Shown here in pieces: positions 8,531-16,841 of a stretch of DNA of 64,000 bases; positions within the stretch are counted from its first letter, which is position 1; every line of letters begins with the position of its first letter. Below the pieces are notes generated by a model that was not told where the DNA came from, did no database searches, and saw only the letters and a program-made list of their open reading frames with translations. The position numbers were made by a program, and so were the translations under genes. The DNA lies in contig NZ_JARPQB010000001.1 of assembly GCF_029478665.1 (NCBI RefSeq), positions 62,001 through 126,000 on the forward strand, given 5' to 3'. Origin of the DNA: Pseudomonas entomophila. GTDB lineage: Bacteria > Pseudomonadota > Gammaproteobacteria > Pseudomonadales > Pseudomonadaceae.

Positions 8531-10240
8531 ATGCGTATCGAACCCCGTCCCCTGCCGTCGACCCTGCCGTTCCTGGGTAACCTGCCGCCGTTGCTGACCC
8601 GCCTGTACGCCGCCCGTGGCGTGGAGTCCGAGGCCGAGCTGGACAAGAGCCTGGCGCGGTTGTTGCCGTTCCAGCGGCTCAAGGGCATCGAGGCGGCGGT
8701 GGACCTGCTGGTCGAGGCCCTTGACCTGCGCCAGCGGATTCTCATCGTCGGTGACTTCGATGCCGACGGCGCCACCGCCAGCACGGTGGGGGTGCTTGGC
8801 CTGCGTCTGCTGGGCGCCGCCCATGTCGACTACCTGGTGCCCAACCGTTTCGAGTATGGCTACGGCCTGACGCCCGAGATCGTCCAGGTCGCGCTGGAGC
8901 GTCAGCCGCAGCTATTGATCACTGTGGACAACGGCATTTCCAGTGTTGACGGTGTGGCCGCCGCCAAGGCTGCGGGGTTGAAGGTGCTGGTCACCGACCA
9001 CCACTTGCCTGGCGAGCAATTGCCGGATGCCGATGCCATCGTCAATCCGAACCAGCCCGGTTGCGAGTTCCCGAGCAAGTCGCTGGCAGGCGTCGGGGTG
9101 ATCTTCTATGTGCTGATGGCCCTGCGCGCACGCCTGCGCAGCCTCGGGCGCTACGAAACGCAGGCGCAGCCGAATATCGGCGAACTGCTCGATCTGGTTG
9201 CGCTGGGCAGTGTCGCCGACGTGGTGCCGCTGGATGCCAACAACCGCATCCTGGTGCACCAGGGGCTCGAGCGTATCCGCGCCGGCCGTGCGCGGCCGGG
9301 GCTCAAGGCCATTCTTGAAGTGGCCCGGCGTGACCATCGGCGTATCACCTCCACCGACCTGGGCTTCATTCTTGGCCCCCGGCTCAACGCCGCCGGCCGG
9401 TTGGACGACATGAGCCTGGGTATCGAGTGCCTGCTATGCGATGACGCCGCGCTGGCGTTGGACATGGCCCAGGAGCTGGATGGCCTGAACCAGGATCGCA
9501 AGTCCATCGAGCAGGGCATGCAGCGTGAGGCGCTGGCCCAGCTCAAGGATTTGCCGGTGGAGTCCATGCCCTATGGGCTTTGCCTGTTCGATGCTGACTG
9601 GCACCAAGGGGTGATCGGGATTCTGGCGTCGCGCCTGAAGGAGCGTTACCACCGCCCGACCATCGCCTTTGCCGATGCGGGGGAGGGGATGCTCAAGGGC
9701 TCGGCGCGGTCGGTGGCCGGGTTCCACATTCGTGATGCGCTGGATGCGGTGGCGGCGCGATACCCGTCGTTGATCAGCAAGTTTGGCGGGCATGCCATGG
9801 CGGCTGGGTTGTCGCTGCCTGCCGACAACTTCCCGGCGTTTGCCGAGGCCTTCGATGCGGAGGTCCGGCGGCAGTTGCGTGAAGAGGACCTGACGGGGCG
9901 GCTGCTGTCGGATGGTTCGCTGGCGGTCGAGGAGTTTCACCTGGAGTTGGCGCGGGCCTTGCGCAATGCCGGGCCTTGGGGGCAGCACTTTCCTGAACCG
10001 TTGTTCCATGGGGTGTTTCAGTTGGTCTCGCAGCGGGTCGTGGGGGAGCGGCATCTCAAGGTTGTGCTCAAGAGCGAATGTGGGGCGGTGACGCTGGATG
10101 GGATTGCCTTTGGGGTGGACCGGGAGGTTTGGCCGAATCCTGCAGTGCGGTGGGTGGAGTTGGCCTACAAGCTGGATGTGAATGAGTTTCGGGGGAATGA
10201 GAGTGTGCAGTTGATGATTGCGCATATGGAAGCGCGGTGA
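8531..10240 (+). CDS. recJ: Single-stranded-DNA-specific 5'-3' exonuclease RecJ
   Basis: Degrades 5'-ended single strands in RecF-pathway recombination, mismatch repair and base excision. The 569-residue protein carries DHH-phosphoesterase motifs: GDFDADGATAS (D75, D77, D79), DNGIS (about 133), the DHH itself (D156-H157-H158), and LGPRLNAAGRLDD; the DHHA1 domain follows with GGHAMAAGLSL, and a C-terminal OB domain. Length agrees with E. coli RecJ (577). The last third uses markedly more GGG, CGG, TTG, AAT and GAT codons than the first part and than neighbouring genes. No obvious terminator follows; the stop runs into a T-rich stretch and then the repeat region. Confidence 0.96.
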   Translation: MRIEPRPLPSTLPFLGNLPPLLTRLYAARGVESEAELDKSLARLLPFQRLKGIEAAVDLLVEALDLRQRILIVGDFDADGATASTVGVLGLRLLGAAHVDYLVPNRFEYGYGLTPEIVQVALERQPQLLITVDNGISSVDGVAAAKAAGLKVLVTDHHLPGEQLPDADAIVNPNQPGCEFPSKSLAGVGVIFYVLMALRARLRSLGRYETQAQPNIGELLDLVALGSVADVVPLDANNRILVHQGLERIRAGRARPGLKAILEVARRDHRRITSTDLGFILGPRLNAAGRLDDMSLGIECLLCDDAALALDMAQELDGLNQDRKSIEQGMQREALAQLKDLPVESMPYGLCLFDADWHQGVIGILASRLKERYHRPTIAFADAGEGMLKGSARSVAGFHIRDALDAVAARYPSLISKFGGHAMAAGLSLPADNFPAFAEAFDAEVRRQLREEDLTGRLLSDGSLAVEEFHLELARALRNAGPWGQHFPEPLFHGVFQLVSQRVVGERHLKVVLKSECGAVTLDGIAFGVDREVWPNPAVRWVELAYKLDVNEFRGNESVQLMIAHMEAR

Positions 10241-10281
10241 TTTTTTTTAGTTGGTTAGTTGGTTGGTTCTGAGTTGTGTGG

Positions 10282-10562
10282 GCATATCCGTTTGCTATGC
10301 AGACGCTGATTCACCTTTCCGCCCTTACGGCGGCCTACTTTGGTCTTGGCCAAAGTAGGCAAAGCCGCTCGCTCCATCATACGGCCCCTACGCTACGCTT
10401 CGGGGTCCCTTCGCTCCGGCGCCTTCCGGGCCCGCGCGGCCTACGACTTGCTGCGCAAGTCTACATCTCGCGCCTTCGGCTACGCCGAAGGGTGCTGCGC
10501 ACCTGGCCCTCCAGACGCCTGCGCTCAGCCTCCTGAAGTCGCGAAGTTACGGGCGGCGCCTG
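10282..10562 (+). repeat. Structured intergenic repeat, copy 1
   Basis: Begins GCATATCC, then a 39-base block (10303-10341) identical to copy 2 on the other strand. Contains an 11-bp hairpin GCCTACTTTGG / CCAAAGTAGGC (10333-10343 with 10350-10360; loop TCTTGG), a second palindrome CCTTCGG-CTACG-CCGAAGG, and ends with CCTCCTGAAGTCGC and GGGCGGCGCCTG, both shared with copy 2. The central part has diverged. I recall similar sequence recurring between genes of P. putida-group genomes, but cannot check here. Confidence 0.85.
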
Positions 10563-10610
10563 GGCTGGCGCAGCTGTCGCTCGTTGATTATTCATGGCCT
10601 TCAGTACGCA

Positions 10611-10681
10611 TTCGCCGGCAAGGCCGGCTCCTACCGGACGGTGTACGCCGCACCATTGTAGGAGCCGGCTTTGCCGGCGAA
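10611..10681. repeat. REP pair, tails inward
   Basis: Arm TTCGCCGGCAAGGCCGGCTC plus CTAC (10611-10634) and its complement with one mismatch (10658-10681), 23 bases apart. It sits between the two structured repeats. Confidence 0.9.
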
Positions 10682-10735
10682 CCATTGGTACAAACACCAT
10701 AACCATCACTGCACTACATCGCTATCAAACTTTCC

Positions 10736-10756
10736 GCTCTTTGCTCTTTGCTCTTT
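10736..10756. repeat. Heptamer GCTCTTT repeated three times
   Basis: Three exact tandem GCTCTTT units at 10736-10756, just outside structured repeat copy 2. Could vary by slippage. Confidence 0.85.
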
Positions 10757-10791
10757 GCGAGCGCGGCTTTTGATCTTGGTGCGCGATAGTT

Positions 10792-11057
10792 CAGGCGCCG
10801 CCCATTGCGACTTCAGGAGGCCGAGCGGAGTTCTTGCGTAGTGGGGCGACGGCCATGGATGGCCGTCGAGCGCTGCGCCCCAGGATGGGGCGTTCAGCGC
10901 GGTACCCACGGGAGCAAGAACGGAGCGAGGGAACCCCGGAGCGAAGCGCAGGGGCCGGATGATGGAGCAGGCGGTTTTGCCTACTTTTTCCAAGAAAAAA
11001 GTAGGCCGCCGTAAGGGCGGAAAGGTGAATCAGCGTCACCATCGCCAATGGATATGC
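10792..11057 (-). repeat. Structured intergenic repeat, copy 2 (inverted)
   Basis: On the minus strand it starts at 11057 with GCATATCC and shares the 39-base block (11036-10998) with copy 1. Its hairpin has stem GCCTACTTTTT / AAAAAGTAGGC and the same loop TCTTGG (+ strand 10979-11006). Further perfect hairpins: CGACGGCCAT-GG-ATGGCCGTCG (10847-10868), and CGCCCCA-GGA-TGGGGCG (10876-10892) enclosed by GCGCT/AGCGC. Ends with the same CCTCCTGAAGTCGC and GGGCGGCGCCTG blocks as copy 1. Confidence 0.88.
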
Positions 11058-11095
11058 TCAAAAAACTGAAGACCATCACGCTGAGCGCTGAGCGC

Positions 11096-11725
11096 CTACC
11101 CCCCATAAGCCCGCATGAACAACCCCACCACCTCCCGCACATGCACCTCCACCTCATCCCCCGTCAACGCCGGCGCACACCCCAGCAACAACCGATAATC
11201 CGGCGCCCCCTTGACCAGGCAGAAGAAATGCTCCGCCGCTCGCAACGGGTTGTCGATGCGCAGCAGCCCCCGCTGGTCGACACAACTCAGCAGCGCCTCC
11301 ATCCCGGCCAGCACCCGCTTTGGCCCCGCCTCGTAGAAGTACCGCCCGAACCCCGGGTCCTGGCTCCCCAAGGCAAAAATCAACCGGCTGAGCTTGACCG
11401 ACTCATCCGAACTGATCAGCGCCTGGAACCCCCGCGCGATATTCAACAGCACGTCCTCCAGCGCCACCCCGTCGGGGTACTCGAAGATCAAGTCGGGCAG
11501 TTGGGTCTGGCAGGTCGCCATGACCGCCGCGCCGAACAAGGTCTGCTTGTCGGTGAAGTGGCTGTAGACCGTGAGTTTTGAAACACCTGCCGCCGCAGCG
11601 ACCGCATCCATGCTGGTGTTGGCATAGCCAAGGCTGAGAAACAGCGACTTGGCGGCTTCGAGGATGGCCTCGCGCTTGGCCAGGTCCTTGGGCCGGCCTG
11701 GGCCGATGGGTGCGTCGTTGGACAT
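11096..11725 (-). CDS. TetR-family repressor (MexL-like) divergent from the RND operon
   Basis: 209 residues with the TetR helix-turn-helix near the N-terminus (REAILEAAKSLFLSLGYANT; MDAVAAAAGVSKLTVYSHF) and a C-terminal ligand domain (about 70-205). It is divergent from a two-gene RND efflux operon with 182 bases between them, the same layout as mexL-mexJK in P. aeruginosa, so it most likely represses that operon and itself. Start is uncertain: ATG 11725 (MSNDAPIG) or ATG 11737 (MRIPMSND). Neither has a strong ribosome binding site. Confidence 0.9.
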   Translation of the reverse strand: MSNDAPIGPGRPKDLAKREAILEAAKSLFLSLGYANTSMDAVAAAAGVSKLTVYSHFTDKQTLFGAAVMATCQTQLPDLIFEYPDGVALEDVLLNIARGFQALISSDESVKLSRLIFALGSQDPGFGRYFYEAGPKRVLAGMEALLSCVDQRGLLRIDNPLRAAEHFFCLVKGAPDYRLLLGCAPALTGDEVEVHVREVVGLFMRAYGG

Positions 11726-11855
11726 GGGGATCCGCATCTGTTCTGAAACCGACCATCTTACCGGGTCGAGAGCCATCCGGCTGCAACGCGCGTCGCCGCG
11801 CTATTCCACTTTTTCTGTTGGCAGCCTGCTTCCCCGACCCGATTCCCTGACTTAA

Positions 11856-11875
11856 TATACCCGCCAGTATAAATA
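11856..11875 (+). promoter_or_regulatory. Candidate operator and -10 of the RND operon
   Basis: Inverted repeat TATAC-CCGCCA-GTATA (11856-11871) in the tetR/RND intergenic region. It overlaps an AT-rich element TATAAAT (11869-11875) that could be the -10 of the rightward operon. A dimeric repressor bound here would block RNA polymerase. I see no clear -35, so the promoter call is tentative. Confidence 0.5.
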
Positions 11876-11907
11876 TTCGATGCGCCCTCTGCCAAAGGTC
11901 CTCCATC

Positions 11908-13005
11908 ATGTTGCGTCGTGCGTTGTCCCTTGCCCTGCCCGCAGCCCTCGTGCTGCTCACCGCCTGTGGCCAGCAGGCCGCGCCGCCCTCGGCCCCGCGT
12001 CCGGCGCTGGTGGTGCAGCCTCAACCCGCTAGCGCGTCTGCCGACAGCTACCCTGGCGAAGTGCGGGCGCGTTTCGAGCCCGAGCTGGCCTTCCGCATCG
12101 GCGGCAAGGTGAACAAGCGCCTGGTGGAAGAGGGGCAGCGGGTCAAGGCCGAACAGGCCCTGGCCGAGCTTGATCCACAGGACGTGCGTCTTCAGCTGGA
12201 AGCCAACCGCGCCCAACTGGCCGCCGCCGAAGCCAATCTGGCGCTGGTGCGTGCCGAGCGCGACCGTTACCAGAAACTGCTGGAGCGGCAGATGGTCAGC
12301 CGCTCGCAGTTCGACAACGCCGAAAACCTGTATCGCGCGGGGCTTGCCCGCTTGAAACAAGCCAAGGCCGAATTCGAGGTCGCTGGCAACCAGGCTGATT
12401 ACGCGGTGTTGCGTGCGCCTCAGGCCGGCGTTATCGCCAAGCGTCAGGTCGAAGTAGGGCAGGTGGTCGCCGCAGGTCAGACCGTGTTCACCCTGGCCGC
12501 CGATGGTGAGCGCGAAGTGGCGATCGGCTTGCCAGAGCAGCAATTCGCCCGATTTGGCGTCGGGCAGGTGGTGAGCGTGGAACTGTGGTCGCACCCCAAC
12601 CAGCGTTTCGAAGGGCGTATCCGTGAACTGTCGCCAGCGGCCGATCCGCGCTCGCGCACCTTCGCCGCACGCATCGCCTTCACCTCCACCAGCAACCCCG
12701 CCGAACTGGGTCAAAGTGCACGCGTGTTCATCGCCCACGCCGAGCAGGCGCCGCTTGCCGTACCGCTGTCGGCGGTCACTGCTGAGGCCGGGCAGGCCTA
12801 TGTGTGGCGGGTCGGCAAGGATAATCGCCTGGAGCGTGCGGCGGTCCGCCTTGGTGCCTATGGGGCCGACAGTGTGCCGGTGCTCGAAGGCCTGCAAGCC
12901 AGCGACTGGGTGGTGGCCGCGGGTGGCCATGTGTTGCGGGAGGGGCAGCAAGTGCGCCCGGTGGACCGCAGCAACCGTGAAGTGAACCTGGCGACCAAGG
13001 AGTAA
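11908..13005 (+). CDS. RND efflux periplasmic adaptor lipoprotein (MexJ-like)
   Basis: 365 residues with a lipoprotein signal (MLRRALSLALPAALVLLTAC, lipobox LTAC, Cys at 20). Beta-barrel and lipoyl halves frame an alpha-hairpin (FRIGGKVNKRLVEEGQRVKAEQ ... LRAPQAGVIAKRQVEVGQVV), followed by a beta-barrel and membrane-proximal domain (TFAARIAFT...). It links the inner-membrane pump encoded 6 bases downstream to an outer-membrane channel. No channel gene is in the operon, as for MexJK, so the pump probably borrows a channel encoded elsewhere. Controlled by the divergent TetR gene. Confidence 0.93.
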   Translation: MLRRALSLALPAALVLLTACGQQAAPPSAPRPALVVQPQPASASADSYPGEVRARFEPELAFRIGGKVNKRLVEEGQRVKAEQALAELDPQDVRLQLEANRAQLAAAEANLALVRAERDRYQKLLERQMVSRSQFDNAENLYRAGLARLKQAKAEFEVAGNQADYAVLRAPQAGVIAKRQVEVGQVVAAGQTVFTLAADGEREVAIGLPEQQFARFGVGQVVSVELWSHPNQRFEGRIRELSPAADPRSRTFAARIAFTSTSNPAELGQSARVFIAHAEQAPLAVPLSAVTAEAGQAYVWRVGKDNRLERAAVRLGAYGADSVPVLEGLQASDWVVAAGGHVLREGQQVRPVDRSNREVNLATKE

Positions 13006-13011
13006 GTCCCG

Positions 13012-16000
13012 ATGGGTTTCAACCTTTCCGCCTGGGCGCTGCGCAACCGCCAGATCGTGCTGTTCCTGATGATCCTGCTGGCCGCGATCGGGGCCATGTC
13101 CTACACCAAGCTTGGGCAGAGCGAAGATCCGCCGTTCACCTTCAAGGCCATGGTCATCCGCACCTTGTGGCCGGGCGCGACCGCCGAGGAGGTCTCGCGC
13201 CAGGTCACCGAACGCATTGAGAAGAAGCTGATGGAGACCGGCGAGTACGAGAAGATCGTCTCGTTCTCCCGCCCCGGCGAGTCCCAGGTCACCTTCATGG
13301 CTCGCGATTCGCTGCATTCCAAGGACATCCCCGAGCTCTGGTACCAGATCCGCAAGAAGGTCGCGGATATCCGCCATACACTACCGCCGGAGGTCCAGGG
13401 GCCGTTCTTCAATGACGAATTCGGCACCACCTTCGGCAACATCTACGCCCTGACCGGCTCCGGCTTCGACTATGCCGTGCTCAAGGATTACGCCGACCGT
13501 ATCCAGATCCAGCTGCAGCGCGTCAAGGACGTGGGCAAGGTCGAGTTGATCGGCCTGCAGGACGAGAAAATCTGGATCGAGCTGTCCAACGTCAAGCTCG
13601 CCACCCTGGGCGTTCCGCTCGCGGCGGTGCAGCAGGCGTTGCGTGAACAGAATGCGGTCAGTACCGCAGGCTTCTTCGAAACTTCGAGCGAGCGTTTGCA
13701 ACTGCGTGTCAGCGGGCGTTTCGACAGCGTCGAGCAGATCCGCCAATTCCCCATCCGTGTCGGTGATCGAACCTTCCGCATCGGCGATGTCGCTGAGGTG
13801 CAGCGCGGCTTCAACGACCCACCCGCGCCTCGCATGCGCTTCATGGGCGAGGACGCCATTGGGTTGGCGGTCTCGATGAAAGAGGGCGGCGACATCCTGG
13901 TGCTGGGTAAAGCCCTTGAAGGCGAATTTGCCCGCCTGGCCCAGGGCTTGCCTGCGGGCATGGAGTTGCGCAAGGTTTCCGACCAGCCCGCGGCGGTCAA
14001 GGCCGGTGTCGGTGAGTTCGTCCAGGTGCTGGTCGAGGCCTTGGCCATCGTCCTGCTGGTGAGTTTCTTCTCCCTGGGCCTGCGCACCGGCCTGGTGGTC
14101 GCCTTGGCGATTCCGCTGGTGCTGGCGATGACTTTCGCCAGCATGCATTACTTCGGCATCGGCCTGCACAAGATCTCGCTGGGGGCGCTGGTGCTGGCGC
14201 TGGGTTTGCTGGTGGACGACGCGATCATCGCGGTGGAGATGATGGCGATCAAGATGGAGCAGGGCTACGACCGGCTCAAGGCGGCCAGCTACGCCTGGTC
14301 GAGCACGGCGTTCCCGATGCTGACCGGCACCTTGATCACCGCGGCCGGCTTCCTGCCGATCGCCACGGCGGCCTCGAGCACCGGCGAATACACCCGGTCG
14401 ATCTTCCAGGTGGTGACCATCGCTCTGCTGACTTCATGGGTGGCGGCGGTGGTCTTCGTCCCGTATCTGGGCGAACGCCTGCTGCCCGACCTGGCCAAGC
14501 TGCACGCGGCGCGCCACGGCAGCGATGGGCATGCGCCGGACCCCTATGCCACGCCCTTCTACCAGCGTGTACGGCGCGTGGTGGAGTGGTGCGTGCGGCG
14601 GCGCAAGACGGTGATCCTGCTGACCGTCGCGGCCTTCGTCGGCAGCATCCTGCTGTTCCGTTTCGTGCCCCAGCAGTTCTTCCCGGCTTCCGGGCGTCCG
14701 GAGCTGATGGTCGACCTGAAGCTGGCCGAAGGCGCCTCGCTCAACAACACCGCCGAACGCGTCAAGCAACTGGAGGCGCTGCTTAAGCAACAGGACGGTA
14801 TCGACAACTATGTCGCCTATGTCGGTACCGGCTCGCCACGTTTCTATCTGCCTCTGGACCAGCAGTTGCCCGCAGCGAGCTTCGCCCAGTTCGTGGTGCT
14901 GGCCAAGTCGTTGGAAGACCGTGAGCGCCTGCGTGCCTGGCTGATCACAACACTGGACGAGCAGTTCCCCGACCTGCGCTCGCGCGTCACACGCCTGGAG
15001 AACGGCCCGCCCGTGGGATACCCGGTGCAGTTCCGTGTGACCGGCGAGCATATCGAGAAGGTCCGGGCGTTGGCTCGTGAAGTGGCGGCCAAGGTGCGCG
15101 AGAACCCGCACGTGGTCAACGTGCACCTGGATTGGGAGGAACCGAGCAAGGCGGTCTACCTGGACATCGACCAGGATCGCGCCCGCGCCCTGGGGGTGAG
15201 CACCGCGCAGTTGTCGAGTTTCCTGCAAAGCTCGCTGACGGGCAGCAACGTCAGCCAGTATCGCGAAGACAACGAGCTGATCGAGATTCTGCTGCGCGGC
15301 ACCCCGCAGGAGCGTCGCGAGCTGGGCAACCTCGGAAGCCTGGCCCTGCCCACCGACAAAGGCCAGAGCGTGGCGCTTTCGCAGGTGGCCACGCTGGAGT
15401 ACGGCTTCGAGGAAGGCATCATCTGGCATCGCAACCGCCTGCCGACCGTCACCGTGCGCGCCGACATCTACGACAAGGAGCAGCCGGCCACCCTGGTGAA
15501 GCAGATCCTGCCGACCTTGCAGCAAGTCAAGGACGAGCTGCCTGACGGTTACCTGCTGGAAGTCGGTGGTACCGTGGAGGACTCCGAACGCGGCCAGCGC
15601 TCGGTGAATGCCGGCATGCCGCTGTTCATCGTGGTGGTGCTGAGTTTGCTGATGATCCAGCTGCGCAGTTTCTCGCGGATGTTCATGGTCTTCCTCACCG
15701 CGCCCCTGGGGTTGATCGGTGTCACCCTGTTCCTGCTGGTGTTCCGTCAACCGTTCGGTTTCGTCGCCATGCTCGGAACCATCGCCCTGGCGGGGATGAT
15801 CATGCGCAACTCGGTGATCCTGGTCGACCAGATCGAACAGGATATCGCGGCGGGGCTGGACCGCTGGCAGGCGATCATCGAGGCCACGGTGCGGCGTTTC
15901 CGCCCTATCGTGCTGACCGCGCTGGCGGCGGTGCTGGCGATGATTCCGTTGTCGCGCAGTGTGTTCTACGGGCCGATGGCGGTGGCGATCATGGGCGGGT

Positions 16001-16077
16001 TGATCGTGGCCACGGTGTTGACGCTGCTGTTCCTGCCGGCGTTGTATGCGGCGTGGTTCAGGGTGAAGAAGGGGTGA
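13012..16077 (+). CDS. RND multidrug efflux transporter (MexK-like)
   Basis: Inner-membrane, proton-driven exporter of the AcrB/HAE1-type superfamily. 1021 residues: TM1 near the N-terminus (QIVLFLMILLAAIGAMSYT), a large periplasmic loop, TM2-6 (about 340-490) with the TM4 proton-relay acids in LGLLVDDAIIAVE, a second periplasmic loop, and TM7-12. Six bases separate it from the adaptor gene, with AAGGAG 10 bases before the start. MexK-type assignment rests on operon structure (TetR divergent, no outer-membrane gene) and length; substrates cannot be predicted. Confidence 0.94.
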   Translation: MGFNLSAWALRNRQIVLFLMILLAAIGAMSYTKLGQSEDPPFTFKAMVIRTLWPGATAEEVSRQVTERIEKKLMETGEYEKIVSFSRPGESQVTFMARDSLHSKDIPELWYQIRKKVADIRHTLPPEVQGPFFNDEFGTTFGNIYALTGSGFDYAVLKDYADRIQIQLQRVKDVGKVELIGLQDEKIWIELSNVKLATLGVPLAAVQQALREQNAVSTAGFFETSSERLQLRVSGRFDSVEQIRQFPIRVGDRTFRIGDVAEVQRGFNDPPAPRMRFMGEDAIGLAVSMKEGGDILVLGKALEGEFARLAQGLPAGMELRKVSDQPAAVKAGVGEFVQVLVEALAIVLLVSFFSLGLRTGLVVALAIPLVLAMTFASMHYFGIGLHKISLGALVLALGLLVDDAIIAVEMMAIKMEQGYDRLKAASYAWSSTAFPMLTGTLITAAGFLPIATAASSTGEYTRSIFQVVTIALLTSWVAAVVFVPYLGERLLPDLAKLHAARHGSDGHAPDPYATPFYQRVRRVVEWCVRRRKTVILLTVAAFVGSILLFRFVPQQFFPASGRPELMVDLKLAEGASLNNTAERVKQLEALLKQQDGIDNYVAYVGTGSPRFYLPLDQQLPAASFAQFVVLAKSLEDRERLRAWLITTLDEQFPDLRSRVTRLENGPPVGYPVQFRVTGEHIEKVRALAREVAAKVRENPHVVNVHLDWEEPSKAVYLDIDQDRARALGVSTAQLSSFLQSSLTGSNVSQYREDNELIEILLRGTPQERRELGNLGSLALPTDKGQSVALSQVATLEYGFEEGIIWHRNRLPTVTVRADIYDKEQPATLVKQILPTLQQVKDELPDGYLLEVGGTVEDSERGQRSVNAGMPLFIVVVLSLLMIQLRSFSRMFMVFLTAPLGLIGVTLFLLVFRQPFGFVAMLGTIALAGMIMRNSVILVDQIEQDIAAGLDRWQAIIEATVRRFRPIVLTALAAVLAMIPLSRSVFYGPMAVAIMGGLIVATVLTLLFLPALYAAWFRVKKG

Positions 16078-16122
16078 GGATCGGTTCGCCGGCGAGCCGC
16101 CATCCTGTGGGAGCGTTCAGGC

Positions 16123-16809
16123 TCAGAGCGCGCCGAACACTTTCTTGGCCAGGCTGGTCGCCGCCTGGGCCGGGTTCTGGCGAATGCTTTCTTCCTGCTT
16201 GGCGATCATCTCGAACAGGCCGTCCAGGGCCTTCTCGGTCACGTAGTTCTCGATGTTGGCGTCATCCTTGATCAGCCCCAGGCCCTTGGCTTGCCCGGCA
16301 AAGCTGTTGTACTGCTGGGCCAGGCCGACCTTGTCGGTGGCCTGCTTGACGATCGGCAGGAACTTGGCGCGAATCTGCTCGCGGCTGCTCTTGTTCAGGT
16401 ACTGGGTGGCCGAGTCCTGACCGCCGCTGAGGATGCCCTTGGCATCGGTCACGGTCATCTTCTTCACGGCGTCTACCAGGATTGCCTGGGCTTGCGGCAC
16501 GGCGGCTTCGGCGGCTTTGTTCATGCTGGTCTCCAGGGCTTCGACCTGGTCACCCTTGCCGAACATCTTCATCGCTTTGGCAGCCTTGCCGAGATTGCCC
16601 GGCAGCTCGATGCGCACGTCGGGGTTGTTGCTGAAGCCGCCTGGCGAACTCAACTGCTTCACGGCGATCTGCGCGCCTTGGGTGAGCGCGTCCTTCAGGC
16701 CGCCGGAGGCGTCGCTCTGGGACAGGTCGCCGAGTGACAGGGCGAGGGCGTTGACCGACAGCAACAGGCCGGCGCACAGGGTGGTGAAGCGCAGGGAAGT
16801 GCGAATCAT
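16123..16809 (-). CDS. DUF4197 family secreted protein
   Basis: 228 residues with a signal peptide (about 1-23, LRFTTLCAGLLLSVNALA), then the DUF4197 pattern: SDASGGLKDALTQGAQIAV, FSNNPDVRIELPGNLGKAAK, DAKGILSGGQDSATQYL and ALDGLFEMIAKQEESIR. Function of the family is unknown; it is widespread in proteobacteria and predicted periplasmic. It lies 32 bases after the lipoprotein gene on the same strand and may be co-transcribed with it. Its stop faces the end of the RND gene. Confidence 0.88.
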   Translation of the reverse strand: MIRTSLRFTTLCAGLLLSVNALALSLGDLSQSDASGGLKDALTQGAQIAVKQLSSPGGFSNNPDVRIELPGNLGKAAKAMKMFGKGDQVEALETSMNKAAEAAVPQAQAILVDAVKKMTVTDAKGILSGGQDSATQYLNKSSREQIRAKFLPIVKQATDKVGLAQQYNSFAGQAKGLGLIKDDANIENYVTEKALDGLFEMIAKQEESIRQNPAQAATSLAKKVFGAL

Positions 16810-16841
16810 GGGGCTTTCCTTATAGACAGAATGGAGCGGGT

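Larger units (their letters stand above)
10241..11095. other. Gene-free region of 855 bases built from inverted structured repeats
   Basis: Between recJ and the leftward tetR gene. Open frames here are short and lie in palindromic repeats, so none is called. Contents: structured repeat copy 1 (10282-10562), a REP pair (10611-10681), a heptamer repeat (10736-10756), and structured repeat copy 2 in reverse orientation (10792-11057). Confidence 0.85.

Noticed and set aside
10276..11048. Several short frames (60-120 codons) in the recJ-tetR gap
   Set aside because: They run through palindromic repeats in both orientations, lack ribosome binding sites, and resemble no protein.
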